From Candidatus Rokuibacteriota bacterium (GTDB taxonomy: Bacteria > Methylomirabilota > Methylomirabilia > Rokubacteriales > CSP1-6), in assembly GCA_016179875.1 (NCBI GenBank), contig JACPCH010000024.1, positions 1 through 39,375 on the forward strand: a stretch of 39,375 bases of DNA. Direction: 5' to 3'. Position 1 is the first letter of the stretch. Each line of letters opens with the position of its first letter. Positions 7,202 to 16,784 of the stretch are shown one piece after another. The position numbers and the translations under genes were made by a program. The notes beneath the pieces are model-generated. The model did no database searches, was not told where the DNA came from, and saw nothing but the letters and a program-made list of their open reading frames with translations.

Positions 7202-9621
7202 GACGCGAGGTCCGTCGCGTGGTGCGTCCGCGTGTTGCGGACGACGATGCGCCCCCGGCGGATCACGTAGAGCTTCTCGACCTGGTCGGCGAGCGCCTCC
7301 GCGGGCGACGCCGCGTCGAGCAGCACGAGGTCGGCCTGCTTGCCGACCTCCACCGCGCCGCGGTCGCGGAGCCCCATCAGCGCCGCCGGCCGCGCCGTGA
7401 CCATGTCGAGCGCCGTCGCGAGGTCGTCCAGGGTGTCGAGGTGGGCGGTGAGGGCGCCGAGCCACGCCTGCTCCAGCATGTCGGCCGCGCCGAATGTGAC
7501 GAAGGCGTCGCGGATGTTGTTCGACGCGAACACGACGTTGACGCCGGCGGCGAGGAGATCGCGCACCCGCGGGATGCCGCGGCGACTGTTGACGGCATCG
7601 GCCATGCCCTGGCGGTACAGCTCGCTCGCCGGCAACGCCGCCACCGACACGCCGGCCTCGGCGAGCGCCTCGGCGATCGGGGCGAGCGCCTCGGCGGTCA
7701 GCGCGCTCGAGCTGGCGAAGTGGCCGATGGCGACGCGGCCCCCGAGCCCGACGGCGCGCGCGTGCTGAGCGATCAGCGGCGCCTCCCACTCGACGGGCGC
7801 GCGCAGGTCGTCGATCGAGAGGTCGGCGTGGATGTCCACGCCCGCGCCCGCCTCGACCGCGAGGCGGAACCCCTCGGCGATGTGGGCGCGGTGGTCGGCA
7901 TCGAGCGGGCCGCCGCCGACGAGGTCGGCGCCCTGCCGGAGGGCCTCGCGCATCAGCTCGATCGCCCGTGGGTTCGACACGAGCCCCTCCTGGGGGAACG
8001 CCACGATCTGCACGTCCACGAGCGGCGCCCACTCGCGCTTGAGCGTCACGAGCGCCTCGAGGGCCAGGAGGCCGATGATCGGGTCCACGTCGCACTGGGC
8101 GCGGATCGCCGTGGTGCCGTGCCGCAACGCGCGCTCGAGCGTGAGCCGCCCGCGCGCCAGCAGATCGTCGCGCGTGTAGCCGGCCTTGATCGCCCGCATG
8201 GCGGAAACGGCCTCGGCGACGGCCAGGTTCCCGACGCCGAGCCCTGCCCGGTCCATGACGAAGGTCTTGTCGACGTGGAGGTGAGCGTCGATGAAGGCGG
8301 GCGTGAGCAACCGTCCGTCGGCCTCTATGGTGACGGGGTCCGCGCGCCCGGTTTGAGCCGTGGGTGGCCTGATCGAGGCGCCCGTGGCGCCGAGGCGCCC
8401 GACCCCGGTTGGCGCGACGTTGCGGATGATGCCGTCCACGACGACAACGTCGTGGCGCCCCGGCCTCCGGGCGAGCGCGGCGCCGCGGATCGTCAGCGCG
8501 GCGCGCTCGCGGAGCTCGACCGGCGCGGCGCGCTCGCTCGTCCGGTGGTTCTCGCTGACGAGCCGCCCGTCCTTGAAGACGGCGAGTTTCTCGGCGTGGT
8601 CCACGACGGCCTCGGCGAACGTGGGCGCGTCGAGGACCACGAGATCGGCGGGCGCCCCGGGCTCGACCCGCGTGGGCCCCGTGAGCATCGTGCGGAGCTG
8701 CTCGAGCGCTCGCGGCACGCCCATGTGCGAGGCGTAGCCCGCGATCCACGCCGCGGCCAGCGGGTCGGCCGCGCCGCCGAGCCGGACTTCCACGCCCGCG
8801 GCGACGATCTCGCGCAGGCGCGGCAGGCCGCGCCGCGCCGCCGCGCGATCGGCGCGGCCGCCGCGGCCGAGCGCGTCGTGCGGGCAGATCACCAGCGCGA
8901 TCTGCCGCGCCGCCAGCTCGGCGAGCAGCGGCGCCGCGTCGTCCCGGTGGACGGCGGCGAGGGCGCTGACGTCGACCACGCGTACGAGGTCGCGGAGCCG
9001 CGCCCGCGCGAGCGCCTCGAGCGCGCGCGGCAGCGCCAGCGCGTCGAGGCCGACACGCGAGGGCGGCAGCTCGCGGTCGAGCGCCAGGTCGAGCGGCAGC
9101 GCGGCGTCCCGGAGCCACGCGAGCAGCTCGTCGAATCCGGGCGCCGCGATGTCGTCTCTGCCCGGCGCCGCCTCGATCGCGTCGGCGCCGGCGCGCCGGG
9201 CCTCGTCGAGCAGGTGCCGGAAGCGCTTCGGCTGGACGAGCCGTCCGGCCGGCAGCGCGAGCGCCAGCTCGACCGCGAGCCGCTCCGCGTGCCGGGCGCG
9301 CACGCGGGCGAGCAGGCGCAGCGGCCCCAGCGGCTCGTCGGCCTCCATCGTCACCGACAGCCGGAGCCGCGTTGTGCCATGACGCACGGCGCGCTCGAGC
9401 GCGACCGCCGCCCAGCCCTCGAGCTCGGGCGGCGCGGCGGCGACCGGCAGGCGGGCGTTGACGAATCCCGGCAGGAGAAGCCGGCCGCGGGCGGCGAGTT
9501 CGCGCCGCGCGGGCGCGTCGAGCCGGGGCGCGACGGCGGCGACTCGGCCGCCGGCGAGCGCCACGTCGCACGTGTCGTCGCGGCCGGTCAGCCGGCAGCC
9601 CCGGACGATGATCTCGTGCAT
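7198..9621 (-). CDS. Tandem double amidohydrolase, cytosine deaminase-like, with a degenerate N-terminal copy
   Basis: An 807-residue protein built of two amidohydrolase domains, about twice the usual 400-430. The C-terminal copy (about 376-807) has a complete metal site: FIDAHLHVDKTF (H447, H449), DIHADL (H598), IGHFASSSA (H634) and NNIRDAF (D705), as in cytosine deaminase and related N-heterocycle hydrolases. The N-terminal copy (1-375) keeps the fold landmarks (LLLPGFVNA, LERAVRHGTTRLR, GAPADLVVLDAPTFAEAVVD) but its HxH is R57-L-P59, and the His598 and His634 equivalents are also replaced. It is probably catalytically dead. The start is the ATG at 9621, giving MHEIIVRG; seven further in-frame codons upstream are unlikely. 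The gene overlaps the ATPase by 4 nt. Substrate unknown. Confidence 0.9.
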   Translation of the reverse strand: MHEIIVRGCRLTGRDDTCDVALAGGRVAAVAPRLDAPARRELAARGRLLLPGFVNARLPVAAAPPELEGWAAVALERAVRHGTTRLRLSVTMEADEPLGPLRLLARVRARHAERLAVELALALPAGRLVQPKRFRHLLDEARRAGADAIEAAPGRDDIAAPGFDELLAWLRDAALPLDLALDRELPPSRVGLDALALPRALEALARARLRDLVRVVDVSALAAVHRDDAAPLLAELAARQIALVICPHDALGRGGRADRAAARRGLPRLREIVAAGVEVRLGGAADPLAAAWIAGYASHMGVPRALEQLRTMLTGPTRVEPGAPADLVVLDAPTFAEAVVDHAEKLAVFKDGRLVSENHRTSERAAPVELRERAALTIRGAALARRPGRHDVVVVDGIIRNVAPTGVGRLGATGASIRPPTAQTGRADPVTIEADGRLLTPAFIDAHLHVDKTFVMDRAGLGVGNLAVAEAVSAMRAIKAGYTRDDLLARGRLTLERALRHGTTAIRAQCDVDPIIGLLALEALVTLKREWAPLVDVQIVAFPQEGLVSNPRAIELMREALRQGADLVGGGPLDADHRAHIAEGFRLAVEAGAGVDIHADLSIDDLRAPVEWEAPLIAQHARAVGLGGRVAIGHFASSSALTAEALAPIAEALAEAGVSVAALPASELYRQGMADAVNSRRGIPRVRDLLAAGVNVVFASNNIRDAFVTFGAADMLEQAWLGALTAHLDTLDDLATALDMVTARPAALMGLRDRGAVEVGKQADLVLLDAASPAEALADQVEKLYVIRRGRIVVRNTRTHHATDLAS

Positions 9622-9735
9622 CGGAGAGCGCGACGATACCACACCCCGGGTGGTCGGGCGAAAGCCGGCGATTCGGCGTCCGCGGCGGCGGAGAACGACC
9701 TCAGGATCGTCCGGCCGTGCCGGGAGGGTCGTCGG

Positions 9736-9927
9736 CTAGCTTGCCGCGACGGGTCGGTCGTCCTCCGTCCGGGCCAGGAGCGCGGCGAGCCGTGGGTCGC
9801 CGCCCGCGGGTGGCCGCCACTCGATCTGGACGACCGGGACACCGAGGGCGGCCAGCGTGTCGGCGAAGAGCTCGAGCCCGACGCTGACGACGCGCGTGTC
9901 GCCCCCGAGCAACGGCCGCGCGGCCAT
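9736..9927 (-). CDS. Small protein equal to the C-terminal module of FdrA
   Basis: A 63-residue protein (VVSVGLELFADTLAALGVP, then WRPPAGGDPRLAALL). By memory of E. coli FdrA, whose tail reads VAVINIGLRSF followed by YQWSPVAGGNKKLARLLERL, this is the FdrA C-terminal module encoded as a separate gene. The same module opens the DUF1116 protein at 724-2112. The ATG at 9927 overlaps the fdrA stop (TGATG), a standard coupling signal, so it is expressed with FdrA. FdrA plus this protein total 565 residues, near the 555 of E. coli FdrA, which supports a split rather than a pseudogene. It probably contributes to assembly of the FdrA/DUF1116 complex; that is inference. Confidence 0.85.
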   Translation of the reverse strand: MAARPLLGGDTRVVSVGLELFADTLAALGVPVVQIEWRPPAGGDPRLAALLARTEDDRPVAAS

Positions 9928-11435
9928 CAACGCCGGGACACCACGACGCGCGCAGCCAGGCGCGCGGCCTGGGCGTTCGACGGCAGGACGATCACGCCCG
10001 CGGCTTCGAGCGCCGCCGTCTGCGCCGCCAGCCCCTGAGGGTCGCCGGCGGTGCCACACACCGAGGCGACGACCGCCAGGCCGCGCCCCGCGGCCGCGGC
10101 CGCGCGCCGCGCGTTGCGGATCGCCGGGAGGATCTCGCCCGCCGGGTCCCCGTGGGCGCCGTAGCCGAGGACGAGGTCGAGCAGGAGCACCGCCGTTTCC
10201 GGGTCGCCGCCCTCCCGCTCGATCCACTCGCGCCGCACGGTGCCGTCGATCATCGGGTGCGGCCGCCCGACGGTGAAGACGTCCTCGCCGAGGTCCACGA
10301 CGCGGTGGCCGCTCCCGCCCCCCGTGACGCCCGGCGCCACGTCGGCGAGGCACGCCTTCAGGAGGCCGATCGCCTCGTAGGCGAGGGTGCCGCCGCAGTA
10401 CACGCCCCGGACGAACCGCTGGCCCGGGCCGAGGCGGTTCGCGGCCCGCTCGACGAGACGCGTGACGGCCTCGGGCGGCTGCGTGAACTCGGCGGGCACG
10501 TGCGTCGTGCCGCGGGCCAGCGCCACCGCCGCCAGGGCGGCGTCCTCCAGCGTGGGCGCCGTGCCGGCCGCCGGATCGCCGAGGAAATACGCCACGCAGG
10601 GCTTGCCGAGCCGGTCGAGCCGGGCGCGGAGACTCTTCGCGGTCGTCCGCCCGGGCGCCTTGCCGAGGACGCAGATCACGGCCGTCGCGGGGTCGGCCGC
10701 GAGCGCGGCGAGCGCCGGCTCCATCATGAGCCCGCCCACCTCGTCGGAGAGGTCGCGCCCGCCCACGCCGATCGCCTGCGAGATTCCCTCGCCGGCCGCG
10801 GCGATGTGACAGGTGACGGCCTGGAGCCCGGTGCCGGAGGCCGCCGCGACGCCGATGCGGCCGCGCGGCACCGCGTTGGCGAAGCCGAGCGGCACGCCGT
10901 TGACGATGGCCGTGCCGCAGTCCGGTCCCATCAGGAAGAGGCCGCGCTCCCGGGCGAGGCGCTTGAGGGCGACCTCGTCGTCGAGGGGGACGTTGTCGCT
11001 GAAGAGCATCACGTGGAGCCCCGCGACGAGCGCCTTGCGCGCCTCGGCCGCGGCGTAGGCGCCGGGCACGGAGATGAGCGCGAGCGTGGCCCCGGGCAGC
11101 GCGCGGAGCGCCCCCGCGAGCGAGCGCGGTCTCGCCGCGGCGCCGGACGCGGTCGCCGCGCGCCGCGCGGTGAGCGCCGTCTCGGCGGCGGCGCGCGCCG
11201 CCTCCGCCGCCGCGCGCGTGCCGGCGGCGACGGCGACGACGAGGTCGGTCGGCCCCGCGGCCTCGCCCTCGGCCGTGAGGAGCCCGGCGTCCTTCAGGAG
11301 CGCCAGGTTCTGGGGCGTGCCCATCATCACCGCCGCGCGCGTCACGTCCGACACGGCCTCCATGTCCCGGGTCAGGCGCATGAGCGTGACGGAGTCCTGG
11401 TAGAAGCTCTTGCGCACGAAGTTCCAGAGCGGCAC
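9927..11435 (-). CDS. fdrA: FdrA (AllF-like) protein, CoA-ligase fold
   Basis: A 502-residue FdrA protein, related to succinyl-CoA synthetase alpha subunits. E. coli FdrA is reported as AllF, part of oxamate carbamoyltransferase. Seen: N-terminal YQDSVTLMRLTRDME and VMMGTPQNLALLKDAGL; then VMLFSDNVPLDDEVALK, MGPDCGTAIVNGVPLGFAN, AASGTGLQAV, AIGVGGRDLSDEVGG, FTVGRPHPMIDGTVR and a C-terminal VLPSNAQAARLAARVVV. It stops where the E. coli protein continues into a tail of about 55 residues; that tail is the next gene. The chosen start is GTG at 11435, 11 nt after the M42 peptidase stop; no good Shine-Dalgarno sequence is visible and the exact start is uncertain. Its transcript continues into the small module gene. 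Confidence 0.92.
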   Translation of the reverse strand: MPLWNFVRKSFYQDSVTLMRLTRDMEAVSDVTRAAVMMGTPQNLALLKDAGLLTAEGEAAGPTDLVVAVAAGTRAAAEAARAAAETALTARRAATASGAAARPRSLAGALRALPGATLALISVPGAYAAAEARKALVAGLHVMLFSDNVPLDDEVALKRLARERGLFLMGPDCGTAIVNGVPLGFANAVPRGRIGVAAASGTGLQAVTCHIAAAGEGISQAIGVGGRDLSDEVGGLMMEPALAALAADPATAVICVLGKAPGRTTAKSLRARLDRLGKPCVAYFLGDPAAGTAPTLEDAALAAVALARGTTHVPAEFTQPPEAVTRLVERAANRLGPGQRFVRGVYCGGTLAYEAIGLLKACLADVAPGVTGGGSGHRVVDLGEDVFTVGRPHPMIDGTVRREWIEREGGDPETAVLLLDLVLGYGAHGDPAGEILPAIRNARRAAAAAGRGLAVVASVCGTAGDPQGLAAQTAALEAAGVIVLPSNAQAARLAARVVVSRR

Positions 11436-11446
11436 GGAGACCGCGA

Positions 11447-12532
11447 CTACAGGCGTGTCGGCGAGGCGAGCTCGCGAAGCTCGCGCCCGTCGAGGCCGGC
11501 CAGGAGTGCCTGGAGCAGACGCACCGCCTGCTCGAGGTCGGAGAGCTTCGCGAGCTCGCACGGGGAGTGGGCGCAGCGGCGCGGGATGTAGAGGCCCGCG
11601 GTCGGCACGCCGTGGCCGGTCGGGGCGATGCCGCAGGCGTCGGTCCACGTGCGCGCGATGTCGAGCTGGTGCGGCACGCCGGCCGCGTCGGCGAGGTCCT
11701 GGGCGCGCTCGAAGAGGCGGCGATCGTAGGCCGTGCCCGTCATGGACCCGCTCATCCACTCCCAGGCGCGCAGCACCGGCCCCCCACCGCACACCTGCGT
11801 GGCGCGGGCGCGGGGCGTGCCCGGCTCGGCGCCGGCGACCGTGTCCACGCTGATCGCGACGTGGGGGCGGAGCGTCTGCGCGGCGACGCGGGCGCCACGC
11901 GAGCCGACCTCCTCCTGCGCGGCGCCGACCACGTGGATGTCGAAGTTCCGCCGCGGGAGATCGCGGAGCGCCTCGAGCACCACGGCGAGCCCCGCGCGGT
12001 CGTCGAGCGCCTTCGAGGCCACCCAGCCGCCCGCGAGCTCCTGGAAGTTCGGTTTGAACGTGATGAGGTCGCCGATCCTCACGCCGAGCGCCCGCGCCTC
12101 GTCCGCACTCGCCGCTCCCACGTGCACCCAGAGGTCCATCGTGTCGAGCGGGCGCGCCAGCTCCTCGGGGGTCAGGTGGTGGCGCGAGCGCGCGCCCACG
12201 ACGCCGGCGAGCGGCCCCCGGCGCGCCCAGACGTCCACCGGCGTCGCCAGGGTCACGCGCTCGTCGATGAGGCCGTTCAGGTCCACGCGCAGGCCGCCGT
12301 CGGCCTCGACGTACTTGACGATCAGGCCGACCTCGTCCGTGTGGGCCGAGATCATGAGCGCGGCCTGCGCGTTGTCGCCGCGGAGCGTGCCGACGACGTT
12401 ACCGAACGGGTCGAGCGTGACCTCGTCGGTGACGGCGCGCAGGTGCTTGGCGAAGGCGAGGGCGACCTCGCGCTCGGCGCCGGAGGGCCCGGGGAGCGCG
12501 GTCAGCTCGCGCAGCGTGGCGAGGAGCGTCAC
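11447..12532 (-). CDS. M42 family metallopeptidase (glutamyl aminopeptidase/deblocking type)
   Basis: A 361-residue binuclear metal peptidase of family M42. Seen: SAHTDEVG (H64, D66), KALDDRAG (D177), QEEVGSRG (E207, E208), SVDTVAG (D230) and CAHSPCE (H322), which together form the two-metal site and catalytic glutamate. Length fits the family (about 340-370). M42 enzymes trim N-terminal residues from peptides and form large tetrahedral assemblies; some act on other amide bonds. The start is GTG at 12532, placed only 6 nt after a TATAGT hexamer, so the mRNA may be leaderless. Its stop lies 11 nt before the fdrA start, so it is the probable first gene of the catabolic operon. Whether it acts in that pathway or on peptides is open. 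Confidence 0.93.
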   Translation of the reverse strand: MTLLATLRELTALPGPSGAEREVALAFAKHLRAVTDEVTLDPFGNVVGTLRGDNAQAALMISAHTDEVGLIVKYVEADGGLRVDLNGLIDERVTLATPVDVWARRGPLAGVVGARSRHHLTPEELARPLDTMDLWVHVGAASADEARALGVRIGDLITFKPNFQELAGGWVASKALDDRAGLAVVLEALRDLPRRNFDIHVVGAAQEEVGSRGARVAAQTLRPHVAISVDTVAGAEPGTPRARATQVCGGGPVLRAWEWMSGSMTGTAYDRRLFERAQDLADAAGVPHQLDIARTWTDACGIAPTGHGVPTAGLYIPRRCAHSPCELAKLSDLEQAVRLLQALLAGLDGRELRELASPTRL

Positions 12533-12538
12533 GCGCGT

Positions 12539-12544
12539 ACTATA
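12539..12544 (-). promoter_or_regulatory. Candidate -10 element of the catabolic operon
   Basis: The minus strand reads TATAGT here, six bases before the GTG start of the M42 peptidase gene. This matches five of six bases of the sigma70 -10 consensus and would place the transcript start at or next to the start codon. No convincing -35 hexamer is visible. It is supported mainly by the same layout at other genes in this window. Confidence 0.45.
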
Positions 12545-12556
12545 CCGTGAACGCGG

Positions 12557-13918
<1,362 letters not shown>

Positions 13919-13919
13919 G

Positions 13920-16151
13920 CTACACCTCCACCGGCGCCGCCGCGCGGACCAGCGGCAGCTCGACGACGAAGCGGCTTCCCCGCGGCGCGTTGTCCTCGAC
14001 GCGGATCGTCCCGCCGTGCTCGGTCACGATCTCGTGCACGATCGGCAGGCCGAGCCCCATACCGGCGGCCTTGGTCGAGAAGTAGGGGAGGAAGAGCCGG
14101 TCCTTGTCCTCGGCGGCGATGCCCGGCCCGCTGTCGGCGACGCTGATCCGGGCGTGGCCGGTCGCCGGCAGGTGGGCCGTCTCGATGACGACCTCGCCGG
14201 CGCCGCCGACCGCCTCGACCGCGTTGTCCACCAGGTTCAGCACGGCGCGCTTGATGTGGTCCGGGTCCACCTCCACGAGCGGCAGGTCCTCGGCGTGGCG
14301 CGTCAGGAGGGAGAGCGCCGGGTGCGAGTCGCGGTAGAGGCTCGCGACCGTCTCGATGAGCTGGCGCACGTCGGTCGGGCGTGGCGCCAGCACCGGCATG
14401 CGCGCGAAGCGCGAGAACTCGTCCACCAGGCGCCGGAGGCCGTCCACCTCCTGGATGATCGTCTCCGTGCACTCCGCCACCAGGCGCTGGTCGTCCGGCG
14501 AGGCCGCGCGGGCCAGCCGCCGGCGCAGGCGCTGGGCGGAGAGCTGGATCGGGGTGAGCGGGTTCTTGATCTCGTGGGCGATCCGCTGCGCGACCTCGCG
14601 CCAGGCGGCCACCCGCTGGGCCTTCAGGAGCTCCGTGAGGTCGTCGAACACGACGACCGCGCCCGCGTACTCGCCGTCGGGCCCCCGGAGCGCCGTGGCG
14701 GAGGCCAGGAGCGAGAGCGAGACGCCGCCGTGGCGCAGGGAGAGCTCGAGCTCGGCCGCGCCGCCCTTCGGGCGCCGCGTGCGGTGCACGAGGCCGACCA
14801 CGTCCTTCACGTCCGGGCGGTTGAAGACCTCCTCGACGAGCCGGCCCACCGAGGCCGCCGCGTTGATGCCGAACATCCGGGCGGCCGCCCGGTTGCTCGT
14901 GGTCACGCGCCCGAGGGGATCGAACGAGACGACGCCCGTCGTGATGGCCTCGAGCACCGTCTCCATGTAGAGCCGCCGGTCCTCGAGCTCGGTGTGCTTG
15001 TCCGACAGGTCGAGGTACGCCTCCTCGAGGCGCCGCTTGGATTCCCCGAGGTCGTCGATCATCCGGTTGAAGGACTCGACGAGGGCGCCGATCTCGTCGT
15101 CGCCGCGCGCCTGGATCTTGTAGCGCAGGTTGCCGGCCGCGACCTCGCGCGTGGCCTCGGCCAGCTCGCCGATGGGCCCCGCGATGCCGCGCGCCAGGTA
15201 GAGGCCGAACCACGTGAACGAGAAGACGACGATCAGGGTCATGAGCAGGAAGAGCAGGACGTAGATGCCCTTGATCGGCGTCTTGAGGAGCTTGAGCTGC
15301 TTGTACTCACGGAACGCCTGCGAGATCCCTCGCACCTTCGCCTCGAGCCGCTCGGTGACGTGCGTGCCCACGACGATCACGCCGGCCACGCGCCGCTCCC
15401 CACCCTCCCCCGTCCAGATCGGCGTGACCGCCTCGATGAGGTCGCCCGACTCCAGCTCGCGCACCGTCGTGACCTCGTGGCCCTCGCGGCCGCGGCGCAG
15501 CTGGCTCTCGTTGACGTCGCGGGTCGGCAGGTCGCCCAGCACCGGGTCCTTGACGTGGGCGACCTCCTGGCCCCCCGGCCCGAAGACCGTGACCGCGCTG
15601 ACGCCGAGCTGCTCCTGCTGCTCGGCGAGGAACGCGGCGAGCGCCTCGCGCCGGGGCTCGGCCAGGAGCCCCTCGCGGTCGATGACGCGCCCGAGGTGGA
15701 GCGCGTGCCGGAGGGCGGTCTTCTCGAGGTTGGCGTAGTAGGTCTGCGCGACCGAGAGCGCCTGGTCGAGCGGGCGCTCCACCTGCGGCTTGAACCAGCC
15801 CTCGATGGATTTGTTGATGAAGTTGGAGGCGATGATGAAGATGAGGCTCGCCGGCGCCAGCGAGAGCAGCAGGAACGCCAGCACCAGCTTGGTCTTGAAC
15901 TTCGCGCCGATCACCTGCTGGCGCCGCTCGAACCAGAGCTTGACGAGGTTGCGGAACAGCAGGACCACCAGCAGCAGCAGGACGATCAGGTTCAGGTTGA
16001 AGAGGGCGAAGACCGTGATGTTGGACGCCAGCGGGACGTCCGGCGCGTACACGCCGATGTCGAAGAAGCTCACGGCGCCGACCAGCAGCAGGAAGGCGCC
16101 GATGATCAGGAGGTTGCGCTTGCGGCGGCCCTCGTCGGACAGCAGCGGCAT
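13920..16151 (-). CDS. ntrY: NtrY-type membrane sensor histidine kinase
   Basis: A 743-residue sensor kinase. Seen in order: three hydrophobic segments near residues 13-32, 45-67 and 88-110; an extracytoplasmic sensor region (about 115-290); a fourth membrane segment (294-320); HAMP (321-370, ending FNRMIDDLGESK); PAS (about 391-505); HisKA with H526 in AHEIKNPLTPIQLSAQRL; and an ATPase domain with N-box VLNLVDNAVEAV and DSGPGI plus GMGLGLPIVHEI. This is the standard NtrY layout. Start ATG at 16151, 19 nt after the DUF4390 stop. It phosphorylates the NtrX product encoded directly downstream. The signal is not known; NtrYX systems in other bacteria have been linked to nitrogen, redox and envelope control. 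Confidence 0.93.
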   Translation of the reverse strand: MPLLSDEGRRKRNLLIIGAFLLLVGAVSFFDIGVYAPDVPLASNITVFALFNLNLIVLLLLVVLLFRNLVKLWFERRQQVIGAKFKTKLVLAFLLLSLAPASLIFIIASNFINKSIEGWFKPQVERPLDQALSVAQTYYANLEKTALRHALHLGRVIDREGLLAEPRREALAAFLAEQQEQLGVSAVTVFGPGGQEVAHVKDPVLGDLPTRDVNESQLRRGREGHEVTTVRELESGDLIEAVTPIWTGEGGERRVAGVIVVGTHVTERLEAKVRGISQAFREYKQLKLLKTPIKGIYVLLFLLMTLIVVFSFTWFGLYLARGIAGPIGELAEATREVAAGNLRYKIQARGDDEIGALVESFNRMIDDLGESKRRLEEAYLDLSDKHTELEDRRLYMETVLEAITTGVVSFDPLGRVTTSNRAAARMFGINAAASVGRLVEEVFNRPDVKDVVGLVHRTRRPKGGAAELELSLRHGGVSLSLLASATALRGPDGEYAGAVVVFDDLTELLKAQRVAAWREVAQRIAHEIKNPLTPIQLSAQRLRRRLARAASPDDQRLVAECTETIIQEVDGLRRLVDEFSRFARMPVLAPRPTDVRQLIETVASLYRDSHPALSLLTRHAEDLPLVEVDPDHIKRAVLNLVDNAVEAVGGAGEVVIETAHLPATGHARISVADSGPGIAAEDKDRLFLPYFSTKAAGMGLGLPIVHEIVTEHGGTIRVEDNAPRGSRFVVELPLVRAAAPVEV

Positions 16152-16170
16152 CAGCGTCTCCGGGGGCGCA

Positions 16171-16737
16171 TCAGCGCACCCGCTCGAGGGTCCGGTAGTC
16201 GGACTGCCGCGTGGTCTGCTCGGCGGTGCCGGCCATGCGCGCCACGAAGGTGTTCTCGCCGTTCAGCGCCGCCTCGGCGTGGACCCGGACGTAGATCACC
16301 GCCGCCGGGTCGAGCGCCGTCGCCGGGCTCATCTTCACGCTGCGGACCTCGGAGAGCACCCGCGCGGCGTCGCGCAGCTCGCGCGACGCGTAGACGGGCC
16401 GGCTCTCGCCCTTGAGCGAGGCGACCTTGAACTCCTTGGTGACGACGTTGTAGGCGAGGCTGCGCTCGATGGTCCGGGTCGTCAGCAGCTGGTCCGGCCA
16501 CAGGCGGATGTACTGCCACAGCTCGACGGTGAACCGGACGTGCGCCGGGATGCCGCTGGTGATGCTCTCGTGGAGCCCGTCGGGCACCGCGCCCAGCAGG
16601 ACCACGTGGACCGTCACTTCATGGTCGTTGAGGTAGACGGCGAGGTCGCTGATGCGCAGCTCGGCGTGCGCCGGCGCGGCGAGGGACAGCACCAGCGCCG
16701 CTACAACGAAGGAACGCGCGAATCCAGGGACACCCAT
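16171..16737 (-). CDS. DUF4390 family exported protein
   Basis: A 188-residue protein with an N-terminal signal peptide (FVVAALVLSLAAPAHA, cleavage probably after AHA near residue 25). The rest resembles DUF4390 proteins, which have a beta-rich exported domain and are commonly encoded just before ntrY-like kinases; here too it precedes ntrY by 19 nt. Seen: LHESITSGIPAHVRFTVELW and SLAYNVVTKEFKVASLKG, typical of the family. No enzyme motif is visible. A role as a periplasmic partner of the NtrY sensor domain is possible from context only. A TATAAT hexamer lies 14 nt before the ATG at 16737, so the gene may have a promoter of its own within the lpxC-ntrYX cluster. Confidence 0.82.
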   Translation of the reverse strand: MGVPGFARSFVVAALVLSLAAPAHAELRISDLAVYLNDHEVTVHVVLLGAVPDGLHESITSGIPAHVRFTVELWQYIRLWPDQLLTTRTIERSLAYNVVTKEFKVASLKGESRPVYASRELRDAARVLSEVRSVKMSPATALDPAAVIYVRVHAEAALNGENTFVARMAGTAEQTTRQSDYRTLERVR

Positions 16738-16751
16738 ACGGCGGACAGGAC

Positions 16752-16757
16752 ATTATA
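16752..16757 (-). promoter_or_regulatory. Candidate -10 element for DUF4390-ntrYX
   Basis: The minus strand reads a perfect TATAAT between the lpxC stop and the DUF4390 start, in very GC-rich surroundings. The ATG follows after 14 nt, so the leader would be only a few bases long. No good -35 element is visible at 16-18 nt upstream. Confidence 0.45.
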
Positions 16758-16784
16758 GCGTGCGGGTTCCGGCGCAGGCGCCGC

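Noticed and set aside
9638-9654. ACCAC-N7-GTGGT inverted repeat upstream of the double amidohydrolase
   Set aside because: Only five base pairs in GC-rich DNA, no accompanying promoter of quality, and it lies inside a probable operon.
9736-9927. The small FdrA-tail gene as a pseudogene remnant of a third DUF1116 gene
   Set aside because: It has its own start coupled to the fdrA stop, matches the length of the FdrA tail, and FdrA itself ends exactly where this module should begin.
7219-10038. A 939-codon plus-strand frame opposite the amidohydrolase
   Set aside because: Low-complexity composition, no recognisable domain, and complete overlap with a well-supported minus-strand gene.
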